Below are positions 24,327 through 36,239 of a stretch of DNA of 64,000 nucleotides, piece after piece. The position numbers and the translations under genes were made by a program. The notes beneath the pieces were generated by a model. It had not been told where the DNA came from. It made no database searches and was given only the letters and a program-made list of their open reading frames with translations. Every line of letters begins with the position of its first letter. Positions within the stretch are counted from its first letter, which is position 1. Source of the DNA: Sphagnum magellanicum (lineage: Eukaryota > Streptophyta > Sphagnopsida > Sphagnales > Sphagnaceae); the NCBI GenBank assembly GCA_021904315.1, contig CM038918.1, positions 10,431,349 to 10,495,348 on the forward strand, given 5' to 3'.

Positions 24327-24333
24327 TATAAAC
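24327..24333 (+). promoter_or_regulatory. Alternative TATA-like box for SPX
   Basis: TATAAAC lies 189 bp upstream of the start codon and could serve as the core promoter if the longer leader is not used. Confidence 0.3.
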
Positions 24334-24515
24334 TGTGAAGGTCATCATCCTCGCCTCGGTTCTCCCCTCCTCCCTGCCTTGCCTGCGGCTCGATATTCAC
24401 CGAGCTCTTCTGCCGGATCGTCAGTTGTGCGTTCTGCTGCCATCGGGCTTGTGAAGAACCTTTGCCACTTTTGCAAGCAGAGCGCTTGTCCATCTATAGC
24501 AGCAAGAAGACAAGG

Positions 24516-26293
24516 ATGAAGTTTGGGAAAAGATTGCAGAGCCAGATTGAGGAGACTTTGCCAGAATGGAGGGATAAGTTTCTGTCGTACAAGCAGCTCA
24601 AGAAGCGTCTGAAGCTCATCGCCGCTCCCGATTGCTTCACGGATGCTGCATTCGATGCTTCGCCTTCCCCTCCACCCCTTGGTAACAACAACGGGGATCA
24701 TCAGTCCCGTGGTGCTTCTGCAGTTGATGCTGTCGATGAGGAGCTTCGTAGGGCGAGGAGCGAGGCAGGAGGCCCAGCAGCTGTACTACAATCAACCTTG
24801 TTGCATGACGAGCAGTCGTCCAAGAGGATGAAACGGCCGCCTGTGGAACAGCAGCAGCAGGCTTCTCTACAAAAAATCCAGACAAATTGTTGCGGTAAAT
24901 GTGATGTTGAATTTCCTGGAGGAGGAGGAGGAGGAGGCGTAAGTGGACTGTGGTCATCACCAGAGATTGAGTTTGTGCGGCTGCTCAACAACGAGCTCAG
25001 AAAATTCAACATGTTCTTCATTGAGAAGGAGGAAGAGTATGTTATTCGTCTACAGGTATAGATCTCATGCTGTAGCCATGCTTCTTCATACACACTTCAT
25101 ACCTTCTCTCACAATTGTGACAGTGAAATCCCTATGTGTTAAGATTGCCTTCTTCTTCCATGTTGAAAGCTCTGAGCTTGAGCATGTGTTCAATGCAGTG
25201 GTTTTGTCTGAAGGTGGAAGATGGTCTTCTTTTACTTCCCTTTGAGGATCCTGTAGTCTGGCTGCTAGATCTGTTATGAATCTGTCAGTGGGAAGGAAGG
25301 GTATCAGTTGTATCCAGTATAGCAGACATCTAATCTCCAGCCTGCTGAAGAAGTGCTATCTGGCAGTCTGCATGAATCAGACGGTGAAGGCTAGAAATTT
25401 TTGGAAGGGTGGTGTGAAAGTGCTGCATCAAGTGGTAAAGGGTGCACACTGAACCCAGAACTCGATACTGGTGATTATTTCTCTACATGATGTAGGATGC
25501 TGTTGTCTTTCCCCTGCAGGAACTGAAGGACAGAATAGAGAGGGTGAAGAGGCAGAGAGGAATGAATTTTGATGACCCATTACAGAGTGTTGGGGATGAC
25601 GAGGTGCTGAGGGTTTTCAGAGACATTGTTACATTCCATGGTGAAATGGTTCTGCTGGAAAACTATAGCTCTCTGAACTATACAGGTATGCCAGAGCATT
25701 CTAAGCATTGAAGTTTGAACCACCAATCATCATTTTGAGATCTGCATAATTTGTATGAGAATGTCTTTCCTGGTCATTTCACACATTATTTGCCCCCTGA
25801 GTGTCTTCATTTTGTTCCTGTCTAGTTCTAGCTCTTGACTCTTGAATTGGTAACAAATGCAGGGCTAGTGAAGATTCTGAAAAAGCATGACAAGCGCACA
25901 GGGACAGTCCTGCGAATGCCCTACATACAGAGTGTGCTGCTACAGCCCTTCTACACCACAGAGCTTCTTTCGAAGCTGGTTCAGGAGTGTGAGAGAAACT
26001 TGGAGTCTCTTTTTTCTGTGTCATTGGAGACTAGCACCCTCCTTAAGCAGGGAGATAGCCATCCAGGATCTCCTTTTGACATTCTGCACCAATCACAAGG
26101 ATCTTCTTGTGAAGCTGTGGAGACTATCTATCGCAGCACAGTTACAGCCCTGCGCACCATCCAGGATATTCGACAGGGAAGTTCAACACAAAGCATTTTC
26201 TCTATGCCACCTATGGGCCCTGTTGAAAACAAAAATCACAAGAAGGCTGTCATCAATGAGACAACAACCACTGCAGTTGCAGTGATCCAGTAA
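24516..26293 (+). CDS. SPX: SPX-domain protein (phosphate/inositol-pyrophosphate sensor), three exons
   Basis: Stand-alone SPX proteins bind inositol pyrophosphates and then sequester PHR transcription factors when phosphate is ample. Exons are 24516-25055, 25520-25685 and 25863-26293; the GT-AG introns are phase 0 and phase 1, giving 378 residues. Start: MKFGKRL is the canonical SPX N-terminus; an in-frame upstream extension has no ATG. The first helix pair spans residues 1-35, with Tyr25 and Lys29 of the basic ligand surface. The third block [14 protein letters not shown] starts near residue 163. The last basic helix [14 protein letters not shown] (236-249) supplies the lysine cluster. Residues 37-148 form a long low-complexity insert with a KRMKR basic patch (103-107), a Gln run and a seven-Gly run, making the protein longer than the roughly 250-320 residues of angiosperm SPX1-4. 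No EXS, RING or MFS domain follows, so this is a stand-alone SPX. It looks intact. Confidence 0.95.
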
Positions 26294-28399
26294 AGCACAT
26301 CAAACAGATGCAGATCACAAGAAGAAGCTTCCAGTCTTACTGATGGTAACAGATTGCAGTAGCTTCATGCAAGTATTATTTCATGCTTTTTCTTACAATG
26401 AAACAGTTTTGTTCTTCCAGTCTCATCCAAGGATGTGATAGCTGCTGAACACCAACACCCTCTTGTTCACCCAAGACATAAGTTTTGGGGTCTGGTTAAC
26501 ATTTCTGTACATGCGGTAGCTTGAAAAATGGTGTCAAAACTGTTTATAACTTGGTGCTCATATCTTCTGTTTTATATGCTGAACTTCTGTCCAAATTTTT
26601 ATATCTATGTCATTAATGTGGGACTGTTTTCAGGGACAGGAAATTTCTCATATATCATGGGATGCTCTACTTCTGTAGAGGTGAGTACTGTTGGTTCTGT
26701 TGGGTTCTACTGGAAGTTCTAGGTTGAGAGAGCACGGTGATTTTGAATTATGGTTTAGGAACAACAACAACAACAGGTTTAGGAACAAGATGCTTACTCC
26801 ACACAAATACCAGCATGGGTATGTTCATTGTTGGCCATATCTTTACTAAGATGATCAAGGTTTTCCCATAACATCTTTGCCCCTAGTTGAAATTCAAAAT
26901 CTCTCTTTGGCCAAAGTAATTGAGATAAAAGTGTAATGCTCTTGGGAAGATCTTGAGGAATACATTGGGAACTTGGGGAACCTGGTGCAAACTTGGCAGG
27001 AACCCCTTGAAATCATTGGCAATGTAATTGATGAAGGGTGGCTACTCCGAATTGAGAGCAGAGAGGTTAGCCCTAAATGTCTGCAGTCTTTTACTTGGTA
27101 AGACTGACCTTTTTGGCAACTAAAAATTGCTCAAAAGTAATGAATCAATGAAAATGAATGCAACTACCAATACCCGTTTTTCTTTTCTTTTCTGGGTGTG
27201 TGGAGCGCTGATTGTTAACATATCATGTTCAAGAGGAAGAAAGCAGAAAGATCAATCATTTCAAAAATCATTTTCAAGTTACCCAACATCTGATAGTCTT
27301 TTACTTCCCACAAAATTTTGGAAGGCAGATGTACACCCCAAGCCAGGGTTTTTCTTTATTTGAAACTTTTGAATTTGTGATATTAATTAAAAATAAGGTG
27401 ACTTCTTTCCAAGAAATTAGAAAAACTCATTGAATTCACACCAGAAAAGAAATAAATGACGGAAAAAATTCAGAAAAATAAGACTGACTCCAATTAGGAC
27501 ATGAAAGGCCAAAAACGGGCAAAGGCTGTCATTGTGCAATGCATATAATTCAATCAAAACTTGGCTTTCCTGGATAAACCACATCAGTGATTGAATGCAT
27601 GATACATAGGGTATGTCGTATGAAATACATAAAGGAGTATGAATCAAAAGAATGAACAATCTCTCAGATCTAGCATGCAAAAAGCTAACATGTCAAGCAC
27701 TAGCAAACAAAATGTCATGGGAATATCCATCTTGTGAAGAGTATAATCTTGATGAAACTTTTTGGTACCAATGGCATTTTCTTTTTGATTGTCGTGTCAG
27801 TGAATCAGTATCTCCTTGCTGTGTGCATTTTCATTTGGGGACAAACAAATCAAGCCTTAAAGAGAAGCCTTCAGACTAATAAGATCTTAATCTATTAAAG
27901 GTTTGTCCACATTTGTGGTAAAGTGATGTTAACTGGACGTTAGAATAATGGTAAAATACAAGGTCCACACCTAGTGGCATCTGATGTGGTAGTGGATGTT
28001 AGAATAATGTTACAAAAAACAGTAAGTTATGGAAAAAATGTTAATTTATCACTAATAATTCACAAAAATGAAAGATATAATGTTAAATTGGGGAACCAAA
28101 AAATGGCTAGGTAAGTCAATAATAAGTTACAATTTGAAAAAAAAATTATCATGCATTGCATCACGTATAATCACACACCCCTGATGATATTACGATTTCT
28201 AACCTACAAACTTGTCATGTCAAGCACGGAATGTTGACTTCAACAACCTTTAGTGTGATTGCAATTGTATACCAAGTAAGGGATCCTTTCAAGTGCAAGC
28301 ATGATTGCATCCATTATGATTTCCTCTACACTTGCACCTTGCCACAAAGGGACCTTATGACTGTAATGGATTTACAAGGCACTAACAACATCACCTAAA
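26294..28399. other. SPX 3' flank and intergenic DNA
   Basis: The first few hundred bases are probably the SPX 3' UTR. The rest shows no recognised gene or bounded element. Two short direct repeats of GGACGTTAGAATAATG-like sequence lie near 27936 and 27998. Confidence 0.5.
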
Positions 28400-30700
28400 C
28401 TAAAAATTGAAATACTTTTGGTTGTTTCTTGCAAAATTAAAGACAAGTATTATGATCAATTGAGACATCTACTAACTTCAAATCAATTTGCAGAAGAATA
28501 TGTGGAGATTCACATACCTAAGAGATGTGGTGCATTGCAAACTAGAAGGAAAGAGGTTAAGGAACACAAAAAAAACAGAGGTGGTAGATTTTCAAGAGGC
28601 AAGAAAACCATCACTCTTTGATCTTGCTTCAAACTCCACTTGCGAAGTAAACATTAAAAAGCCATGACAATTGAACTAGGAGTATGAAGAGGTCATTGCC
28701 TTTGTTCATGTATATAGAAATGAATACATAGCTATGATCAACATGGTGGATTTCATAGACTAGTTTGAAATTGCTACCTCCAAATGGCAAAAGATTATGC
28801 ATGTAGTTAATGTAAGTGGATATTTGTTGCTACAAAAAAATGGCAAAGACTTTTACAATGATTTCAAACATATTTTCAATTACATGTCATGAATATGAAA
28901 CAATACAAAGTATTGGGATTTAACCTTGGTAGAGAAGGTAGCTTTAAATATCCTTCAACATTGCAACAAAGTAATGTATGAAATGATAGATTCCTTCATG
29001 GGGGGCTAGCGAATGCTACATCCTCCTCAAGACATGAAGTCTATAAATGACAATGTGTTCAACCCTCTTATGGTGTAACTAGAACCTCATGTAAAGATTT
29101 ATATGCTACCCACATTTCCTTTGCCATTCACCTTGGCAAGGCAAATTGTGTAACCAAATTTGCATGCAAAACAAGTTCCAAACACATAAGTTCCAAATAT
29201 TATAGTGAGGAGTGTACAAGCAATTTGTTTTGTTTGTATTCATGTTGTTTTTGGGAACTTTGTGAACTGTGTATGGCTCAACTGGTACCTAGCCCAAGTA
29301 GGAAAAGAATTGCACCTATGAATGTTGTTGGCATCATAGACATGCAACATAAAATGTTTGGTGCTTGTTTTGAGGGTTACATTGTCAATAGGTATGGGTA
29401 TGTAGATGTCCCTGGAAGTGGGTTCAAATATATCCATTGTGACTTAGCAGATCCACTTGGATATTTGACAATAACTTTGACTATAACGTCCAACTTTGTT
29501 TCTACCTTCTCCCCTCACTTGACTATGGGGTCCTTCATATGGGTGTTCAATTTCAGGGTCACTTTCATAAACAAGTTTGAGAGAGGAAATTGGGAATTTG
29601 TATTAATAGTTGGGGCTACTCTTATTATTGAATAGATTGACCTTTTTCCTGTTGCATGTGCTTTGTCCCTACACATTCAATCCTAGATTGTATTCAAAAG
29701 GAAAATTTGGAAGAGTTAGGAACCATGGAATTAATGGTCATTAGGATATATGGGCAAATGCCAAGGCCTTTATCCTAGTAGTTGCAGATGGGTTGGGCAG
29801 TATTGATGCACGTGCATTGTCATTTTATCTTGAATTCTTTGCACAATACATGCAATTGGTTAAGATGTATAGTATTGGCAACCTTGCAACATTGTTGGTA
29901 AAAAACATTGGAAGCTTTTAGTTTGGTGAACAACATTTGTTAACTAACTTTGTTACCATCTTTATGATTCCTACTCCTAATGCTATAGTTGTTAAAAGGT
30001 TGATTGAAATCCACAAGAGGATAAAGGGTTAAGATTTCGCAACCAACTTTGAGGTATGTTCAAATTTGAAATACTTATGTGTTGAAAACTTTCTTATTAG
30101 GAAATAAGAACAATGAAGTGAGTTACAAATGTTGATTCCATGGCTTTTACTGTTGTGATTGCAAGTTGTGGGCACCTTAATAATCCCAATTAGTGCAGCT
30201 TGCTTCAAGAACGTTTGTGAAAAATGTCATATCCCATCTATCATAAATAGAGACGTTAGTTACTATTGCTAGGTTTATAAGTGTACAATTTTTATTAAAT
30301 TTCTACCTTGCATTGCTTGCAAAATCAAACAAATTAGTAATGAAAAGTTTGACTACACATTGTGTGACCCATGGATTGAACCATTGCTTGGACATAGGCT
30401 TATTAATCTTGAAGATTTTCAATCAAAACATGGTTTTTTCCTTCGCCTATTTAGAGAAAAGAAACATGAAGGCAAATTTCTCTTAAATCCCACAACATAG
30501 GTTGTGGGTTACTTTAGCTTGAAAAAAAATACAATAGGGAAATGCATAAGCAATAGAAGAGCGGGAAAAGAATTCCAAAAGAAAAAGCTTACAAGTAGAG
30601 GAAGAAACTTGTAGTTCAAATTAGTATGTACAAATGACAACTTAGTCAAAGGATCACATTTTGAAACTTCACTTCTACAATTTGATGTATTGTTCTTTTT
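28400..30700 (+). pseudogene. Unidentified decayed coding block
   Basis: Fragments on the plus strand read like protein in shifting frames. One is YRNEYIAMINMVDFID near 28720; another, around 28930, reads LTLVEKVALNILQHCNK. A longer piece lies at 29225-29635, and a Cys-rich part near 30200-30330 (CEKCH, YYC, CIAC) resembles zinc-binding spacing. Stops and frameshifts interrupt it throughout. I do not recognise the family. It may be a remnant of a transposon or a non-functional gene. It ends close to the strongly AT-rich block that precedes the Helentron remnant, but no motif ties the two together. Confidence 0.3.
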
Positions 30701-31689
30701 GTGGACAAGAACTTATTGTACATATTTTGTATGTACATAGTATATTGATTTTTGAAATTTTACAACTTGAATTGTAACTAAAACTTGAATATGTATTTAT
30801 TATAACTTGTTTTGAAGTTGGAGGTTTGTTCAAATCAAAGCTTGGATTCAAGAACTTATTTGAAGAACTTGCAAATTGATTTGAATTTGATTTGAATTCT
30901 CTCTTGCACTTGCATAATGGGCATGCTTTTTGGCTAGGACTGATAGGGGGTCTATTGGGATTTGTTTATGTGACTTAATCAAGTATAAATCAAACCCTCT
31001 CATTGATAGAGAAAATTCAAACAATTCATATTTAAGTATCAATCTATTGAAAGTTATAATTTATTTTGAAGTTGGAATTTTGTTTGAATCTATAACTTTT
31101 TGTAGAAATTTTGATTAAATATGTAATTTGATGATTCAAGTACTTGTTTTGAAAAACTTGGAACTTCATTTGAAAGTCAAACCTTGTCATTAATAGTGAA
31201 ATTTTAAAGTATTAATATTTTAAAATATCAAAACATTACGAAAATTTGGAAAAGTTGACCAACAAATAATCTATAGAATTAAACTTCTAAAGATAATATT
31301 TGAACTCTTTAGGTAACATTAAAAAAGAAGAATTGAATTAAAATTGGAAACATATTTTCCATATATAAATAAATAAATAAATAAATTATAAGAACCAAAA
31401 ATAAAATAAAATATTAGGAAAAATAATTTATTATATATATATATTGATATTAAAGTTTAAAATTGATTTGACATACATAAAATAAAAATAGAAATTTCTT
31501 AAAGTTCAAGTGAAGATTTAAATATTCTAAATTAGATTTTAAAAATTGATCTCAAAAAAATAAAAATTTTTGGACAATTAGATTGATTTCAATTTTCATT
31601 TATTTTTATATCAATTTGGAAAGATAAATTTCACATAATTATCAAAACCCAAAATTAAAGATAATCAAATTGAAAATTGAAAATAACAC
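30701..31689. other. Very AT-rich DNA upstream of the Helentron remnant
   Basis: About 1 kb dominated by A/T with TTTGAA and GAAATT words and an AAAT run (31365-31386). No coding motif is recognised. It may contain the 5' non-coding part and terminus of the following element, but I could not place the end. Confidence 0.5.
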
Positions 31690-31743
31690 ATATTGAAGAT
31701 AAATATTGAATTAGCCAAACATGGTTTGCAACAAGTTCAAAAT

Positions 31744-32287
31744 TTTGAATACAAAGTAGGAGATTGTTTATTTGATTCAATAGAATATTTATTAAATTAT
31801 TCAATAAGTTTGAAATAAATCTGGAAAAAATAGCATGTGTTATTTACAAGAATGTCTAACAATTGGTACACCTCAAGCATTGGAATGTTGTTGACATGAA
31901 TTAAATTTAGAATTTTTGAAGAATTTACATCATAGAATTGCAACAAACAAAGTTACTTATATACAAAAAATGTCATTACTTGCTTTGAATGGAGGACTGT
32001 GGGGTGATTTCATTACAATATATTGGATATCAAAATATTTACAATTTCCAATTCACATTTGGAACAAAAATAATTGTCGAATTATGATGAATGTAGGAAA
32101 TGAAAATGCAAACCATGTGTTAAACATATTATATGCAAACAACCATTTTGAACTTGCTATAACATGTGATCCCATGATAAATTTTTCAAATATTCACATT
32201 TGTGATGCATATAACACAAAATTTAAAAATCATGAAATTAATGAAGTTCAACATAAACAAAAAGGTTTAATTGGAATTTTGAATTAA
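31744..32287 (+). pseudogene. OTU-like cysteine protease domain of the Helentron
   Basis: The catalytic-Cys motif reads VGDCLFDSIEYLL, with the Cys codon at 31765-31767, corresponding to the DGNCLFRAI signature of OTU proteases. After one frameshift, 31916-32287 continues with GLWGDFITIYWISKYLQFP, matching the OTU WGDxxExxxxS block. The segment NANHVLNILYANNHFEL follows and contains the likely catalytic His. OTU domains cleave ubiquitin-type linkages; in Helitrons the role is unknown. Spacing between Cys and His blocks is near normal for the fold. The frameshift makes it non-functional as read. Confidence 0.75.
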
Positions 32288-32999
32288 ATAATATTTTTAG
32301 AAATAATAAAAACTCATCCTCAATGATTGCCACTAGATATTACATTAGCTTTCATTCAAAGATATCCATATTTGGGGTTTAAACACATCACAAATCAAAC
32401 ATCATCTTAAACATTTAAAATTCATGTCCTAGGAAAATAATGATCATGAAATTCATCTTTTTCAACCAAAAAAACCAAAAATCCTTGAAAATATTATGGA
32501 TTTTCTCCCAAATGTTTCATTTAATTCACTAGTTGTTCCACCTACTATTTAGCATGTGAAATTAGAAAAAATGTCAAAACAAATTTAAAAGGATGTCAAT
32601 CAAATGTGATGTCAAATGTGATAATATTGTTAAAGACAATCCTATTGATTTAACAAGTAAAAATTCTTCAAATCCTATTTTAATTAAAGAAAAAATAATT
32701 CCGATTGAAAAAATACAAAATAATAACAATATTAAAGATAATGTCATTGGTTCTTCAAGTAAAAATATTTCACATCATGTTTTCAATAAAAAAAGAAACA
32801 AATATGGGTTGTGTTTTTCCTAACAAAGATATTTTCAAACCACTCAATGGGATTAATAGAAATGAAAAGCATCTTAATAATTTTGTCCAATTAATGAAAG
32901 AAAATCCAACTTCAACAAAAAAAAGAAGAAAAAACCTTGACCAAAAAATTGACTACAAAAATATTATTAAATAGAAGAAAGATACTGAAAACATTGATA

Positions 33000-33560
33000 A
33001 ACATGCATGCTATTGTTGTAAAACATTATGTTTCACATTTCAAATTCCTTGTGTTTTTAAATTATATTTTAATAAAAGGCCTAATGATTTAAAAAATGAA
33101 AAAATAGAAGACCCTATATTTATATGTAATTCCTATCTAAAGAAAATTGATTGCGGCAAACAATTGAACATGACTTTGCGTGAACATATTACAAATAATT
33201 AGTTGAACTTTAAATTTGTTCCAATTTAAAATAAAATTGAAGAATGTTTGATCGCACCACATTTTGCATTTGCACAAATATTTGAACTAAAAGGGTATGG
33301 ACAATATGGAACGCATGGAAACATTGTTAACTTTCCAACAAATTTAAATTTGATACAAACTATATTGCCTTGATTGTCATATGATGATAGTTCAATTGTA
33401 GTATTTTTGAAAAAAAGTTAGAATACAAATCCATATACATGTCAAGTTATGTTCGTCCTAACATAATGATAAAGGCATTACAAGAACTTCGCCAAAATCC
33501 ATTATATAAAAGTGCAAAAGTTTCAATTATAGATCAAACTAGCAAAATTTAGTGGAATTA
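33000..33560 (+). pseudogene. Cys-rich and DUF6570-like region of the Helentron
   Basis: It starts with a CYCCKTLCF cluster near 33006, then CNSYLKKIDCGKQL. It continues into the diagnostic IEECLIAPHFAFAQIFELKG followed by GQYGTHGNIVNFPTN, the DUF6570 pattern found just before Rep in Helentron polyproteins. After a stop and a frameshift the YVRPNIMIKALQELRQNP block follows (about 33448-33501). The region is thought to be a DNA-binding or structural part of the transposase; its exact role is not established. Confidence 0.75.
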
Positions 33561-33699
33561 GCAAATACAAATGAAACTACAAAGTTAAAAGAATACACAA
33601 TTGACGCAAATTTAAAAATAAAAAAACTAAAAACATTTGAAGAAATAGTCAATGAAGATTGCACAAACACATTAATGTAAAATATTTAAAGTCTTGAAC

Positions 33700-35905
33700 A
33701 TGATATTGATGACAATGACAAATCGCCAACAATAGTTCTTAGAAAAGGTTCTCAACTTCTTGGATTATTTTGTGATGCACATTCTAAAAAATACAATTTT
33801 CCAACATTATTTTATGGGCATCCAAGACCATCACTTGCATGTTCTTATCAAAAGATTGTGCAAGCAGAATTAATTAGTATAAATAGAAAGTTTGCATATC
33901 ATATAAATAATATATATTTTGAAATAATCAAAGTTCTAATTCATTTTATATTATATTGTGCATGGATTCGTATTCGTAAAACAAAATTGTTAGACCATGT
34001 GTTAAAAGCTAGTGATGTTTCAACTAATGCAAATTTATATAAAATATTGAAATCAAATTTAGGATATAAAGAATTAAGTTGCATAAGAACATATCTGACT
34101 TATTTGGATTGTCTTCATAAAGATGTGTTTGCAATGATTACGCAACTTGGCCCACCAACATTCTTCATGACATTCACAATAGGTGTAAACAATTGGTCAA
34201 TTATTATAAAAACATTAAAAGAATTATATGATCAATATATTGGTGAAAATTTAAGAATAAAAAAAGATGATTCATTAAGTATTAAAGAAATTGTTAAAAA
34301 TGATCCTGCACTTGTGCACATTACTATGAACATAGAATGAATATTTTTCATAAACTTATCCGAAATATTGATTTGATATTTGGTAAGGTGAAAGATTATT
34401 TTTCATAAATGAATCTCAATTAGGAAGTTTGCTTCATGATCATGGATTATTGTGGGTACAAAATGCTCCTACATTTGGTGTTTCAAAAAATGAAAAACTT
34501 CAATGTTTTGTAAATAAATATTTAACAATTGGTCAAACAATGCTTCTAATTGAAATTCATAATATGTAAGGTGTAAACAATTGGTCAATTCTTATAAAAA
34601 CATTAAAAGAATTATATGATCAATATATTGGTGAAAATCTAAGAATAAAAAAGGATGATTCATTAAGTATTAAAGAAATTGTTAAAAATGATCCTACACT
34701 TGTGCACATTACTATGAACATAAAATGAATATTTTTCATAAACTTATCTGAAATATTGATTTGATATTTGGTAAGGTGAAAGATTATTTTTTCATAAACG
34801 AATTTCAATTAGGAAGTTTGCTTCATGATCATGGATTATTGTGGGTACAAAATGCTCCTACATTTGGTGTTTCAAAAAATGAAAAACTTGAATGTTTTGT
34901 AGATAAATATTTAACAATTGATCAAACAATGCTTCTAATTGAAATTCATAATATGTAAATACATCAACTTAAAATAACATGAAGAAAAAAATGTCAATTA
35001 ATTTGTCGATTTCAATATCCAAAACCACCAATGAAACATATAAAATAATATTACTTTTAGATGAACAAGATTGTATGCCAAACCAAGGTGAAATTAATAT
35101 TCAAATTTATAAAAAGCTTATCAACATGGGATTAGGTGAAGATATTTCTTTTGAACAATTTTTATTAGATTTAAAAATAAATGAAGAAACATATATCTTC
35201 TTGGATTACATTACACAATTAACCAAATGATATACGTACAAATGTATTTGGAATACATGCAAAACTCTTGTGGAGAACAAATACAAATGCACAATATATC
35301 GTAGATCCATATGCAGCAACATCATATTGTATTTCTTATTTTTTTTAAAAAATTTATAACTCAAAAAATGAAAATCATATTAGATAAGTGTAAACATGAA
35401 CAAATATAAGCATATGAATGCATTAAAAAATTAAGAAATGCATTTAAAAAATGCGCAACAAATGTCTATACAATAAGCTGTACATATAACATTATCCATA
35501 CCATTATACCATTCAAGAAAATCATTTCAATTTATAAACACATGTCAACAACAAGATAAAACATTTTTATTATTATCATAAAAAAAAATACAAGGCTTAT
35601 CTCCAAATTTTATAAAAATCCATTGTAAATCATTAGTTGATAAGTATATCGATCGAAATGAAAGATTGAATGATTTGTGTTTAATAGAATTTGTAATTAA
35701 ATATGATACAAAAGTAAAAAAAAGATGCAGTAAAAGTAAAATGATTTGTTGGATTTCATTCAATCAACATAAAAATCCAGAAAATCGTTATAAAAAATTA
35801 TTACTTTTATTTAAACCGTTTCAAAAATCGGAATTCAATTTCCAAAATAATTGTGATTCATGGAAAAATGCTTATATGGAAAAATTATATATATATATAT
35901 AGAAA
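33700..35905 (+). pseudogene. Helitron Rep (HUH endonuclease) domain, broken and internally duplicated
   Basis: The pre-Rep block FPTLFYGHPRP and the Rep entry ELISINRKFAYHINNIYFEI (from 33867) are followed by the family hallmark QLGPPTFFMTFT (34143-34178). The catalytic two-His motif is in LGSLLHDHGLLWVQNAP, so the expected H-hydrophobic-H reads HDH, a possible loss of fit. Downstream are FEQFLLDLKINEETYIF, NAQYIVDPYAATSY (35286-35327, normally preceding the catalytic Tyr pair) and SFNQHKNPENRYKKLLLLF (35756-35812). Many stops occur between 35220 and 35650. The core is duplicated in tandem (34182-34957). Confidence 0.88.
34182..34957 (+). repeat. 388-bp tandem duplication inside the Rep domain
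   Basis: Units 34182-34569 and 34570-34957 are adjacent and differ at about a dozen positions (roughly 97% identity by eye). Each carries the HDH catalytic block. The second copy keeps an open frame through FINEFQLGS, whereas the first has a one-base deletion in a T-run. The duplication is therefore much younger than the general decay of the element, or has been homogenised. Confidence 0.95.
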
Positions 35906-36239
35906 AAAATGAAAAAAATTTGTATATAATTTGAACCCATCCAACAATTCTAATATTGAATGGGACAATTTAGAATCACAAGTTAAAGAATTAAAAAAAT
36001 TCATCAAACAAATGGATGAGTTTGAATGAAATAATTGATAATGCAAGTAATCCACATAAAAATATATTATTCACTAATACCAAAAAAATTAAACCATATG
36101 ATGTATCTTATGCAAATTTTGCATAATGAAAAAATAAAAATGTTAAGAATAAATTGTTAATGCATAATGTTTTTCAACGAATAGACGAATTCATGACATA
36201 CAAAGAGTTTTCTTCACGTATGAGACAATTGAATAATGA

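Noticed and set aside
24462..24515. In-frame N-terminal extension of the SPX protein
   Set aside because: It begins with TTG, not ATG; the canonical SPX start MKFGKRL is at 24516.
24345..25093. Minus-strand frames of 107-130 codons opposite SPX exon 1
   Set aside because: They are antisense shadows of a confidently identified exon.
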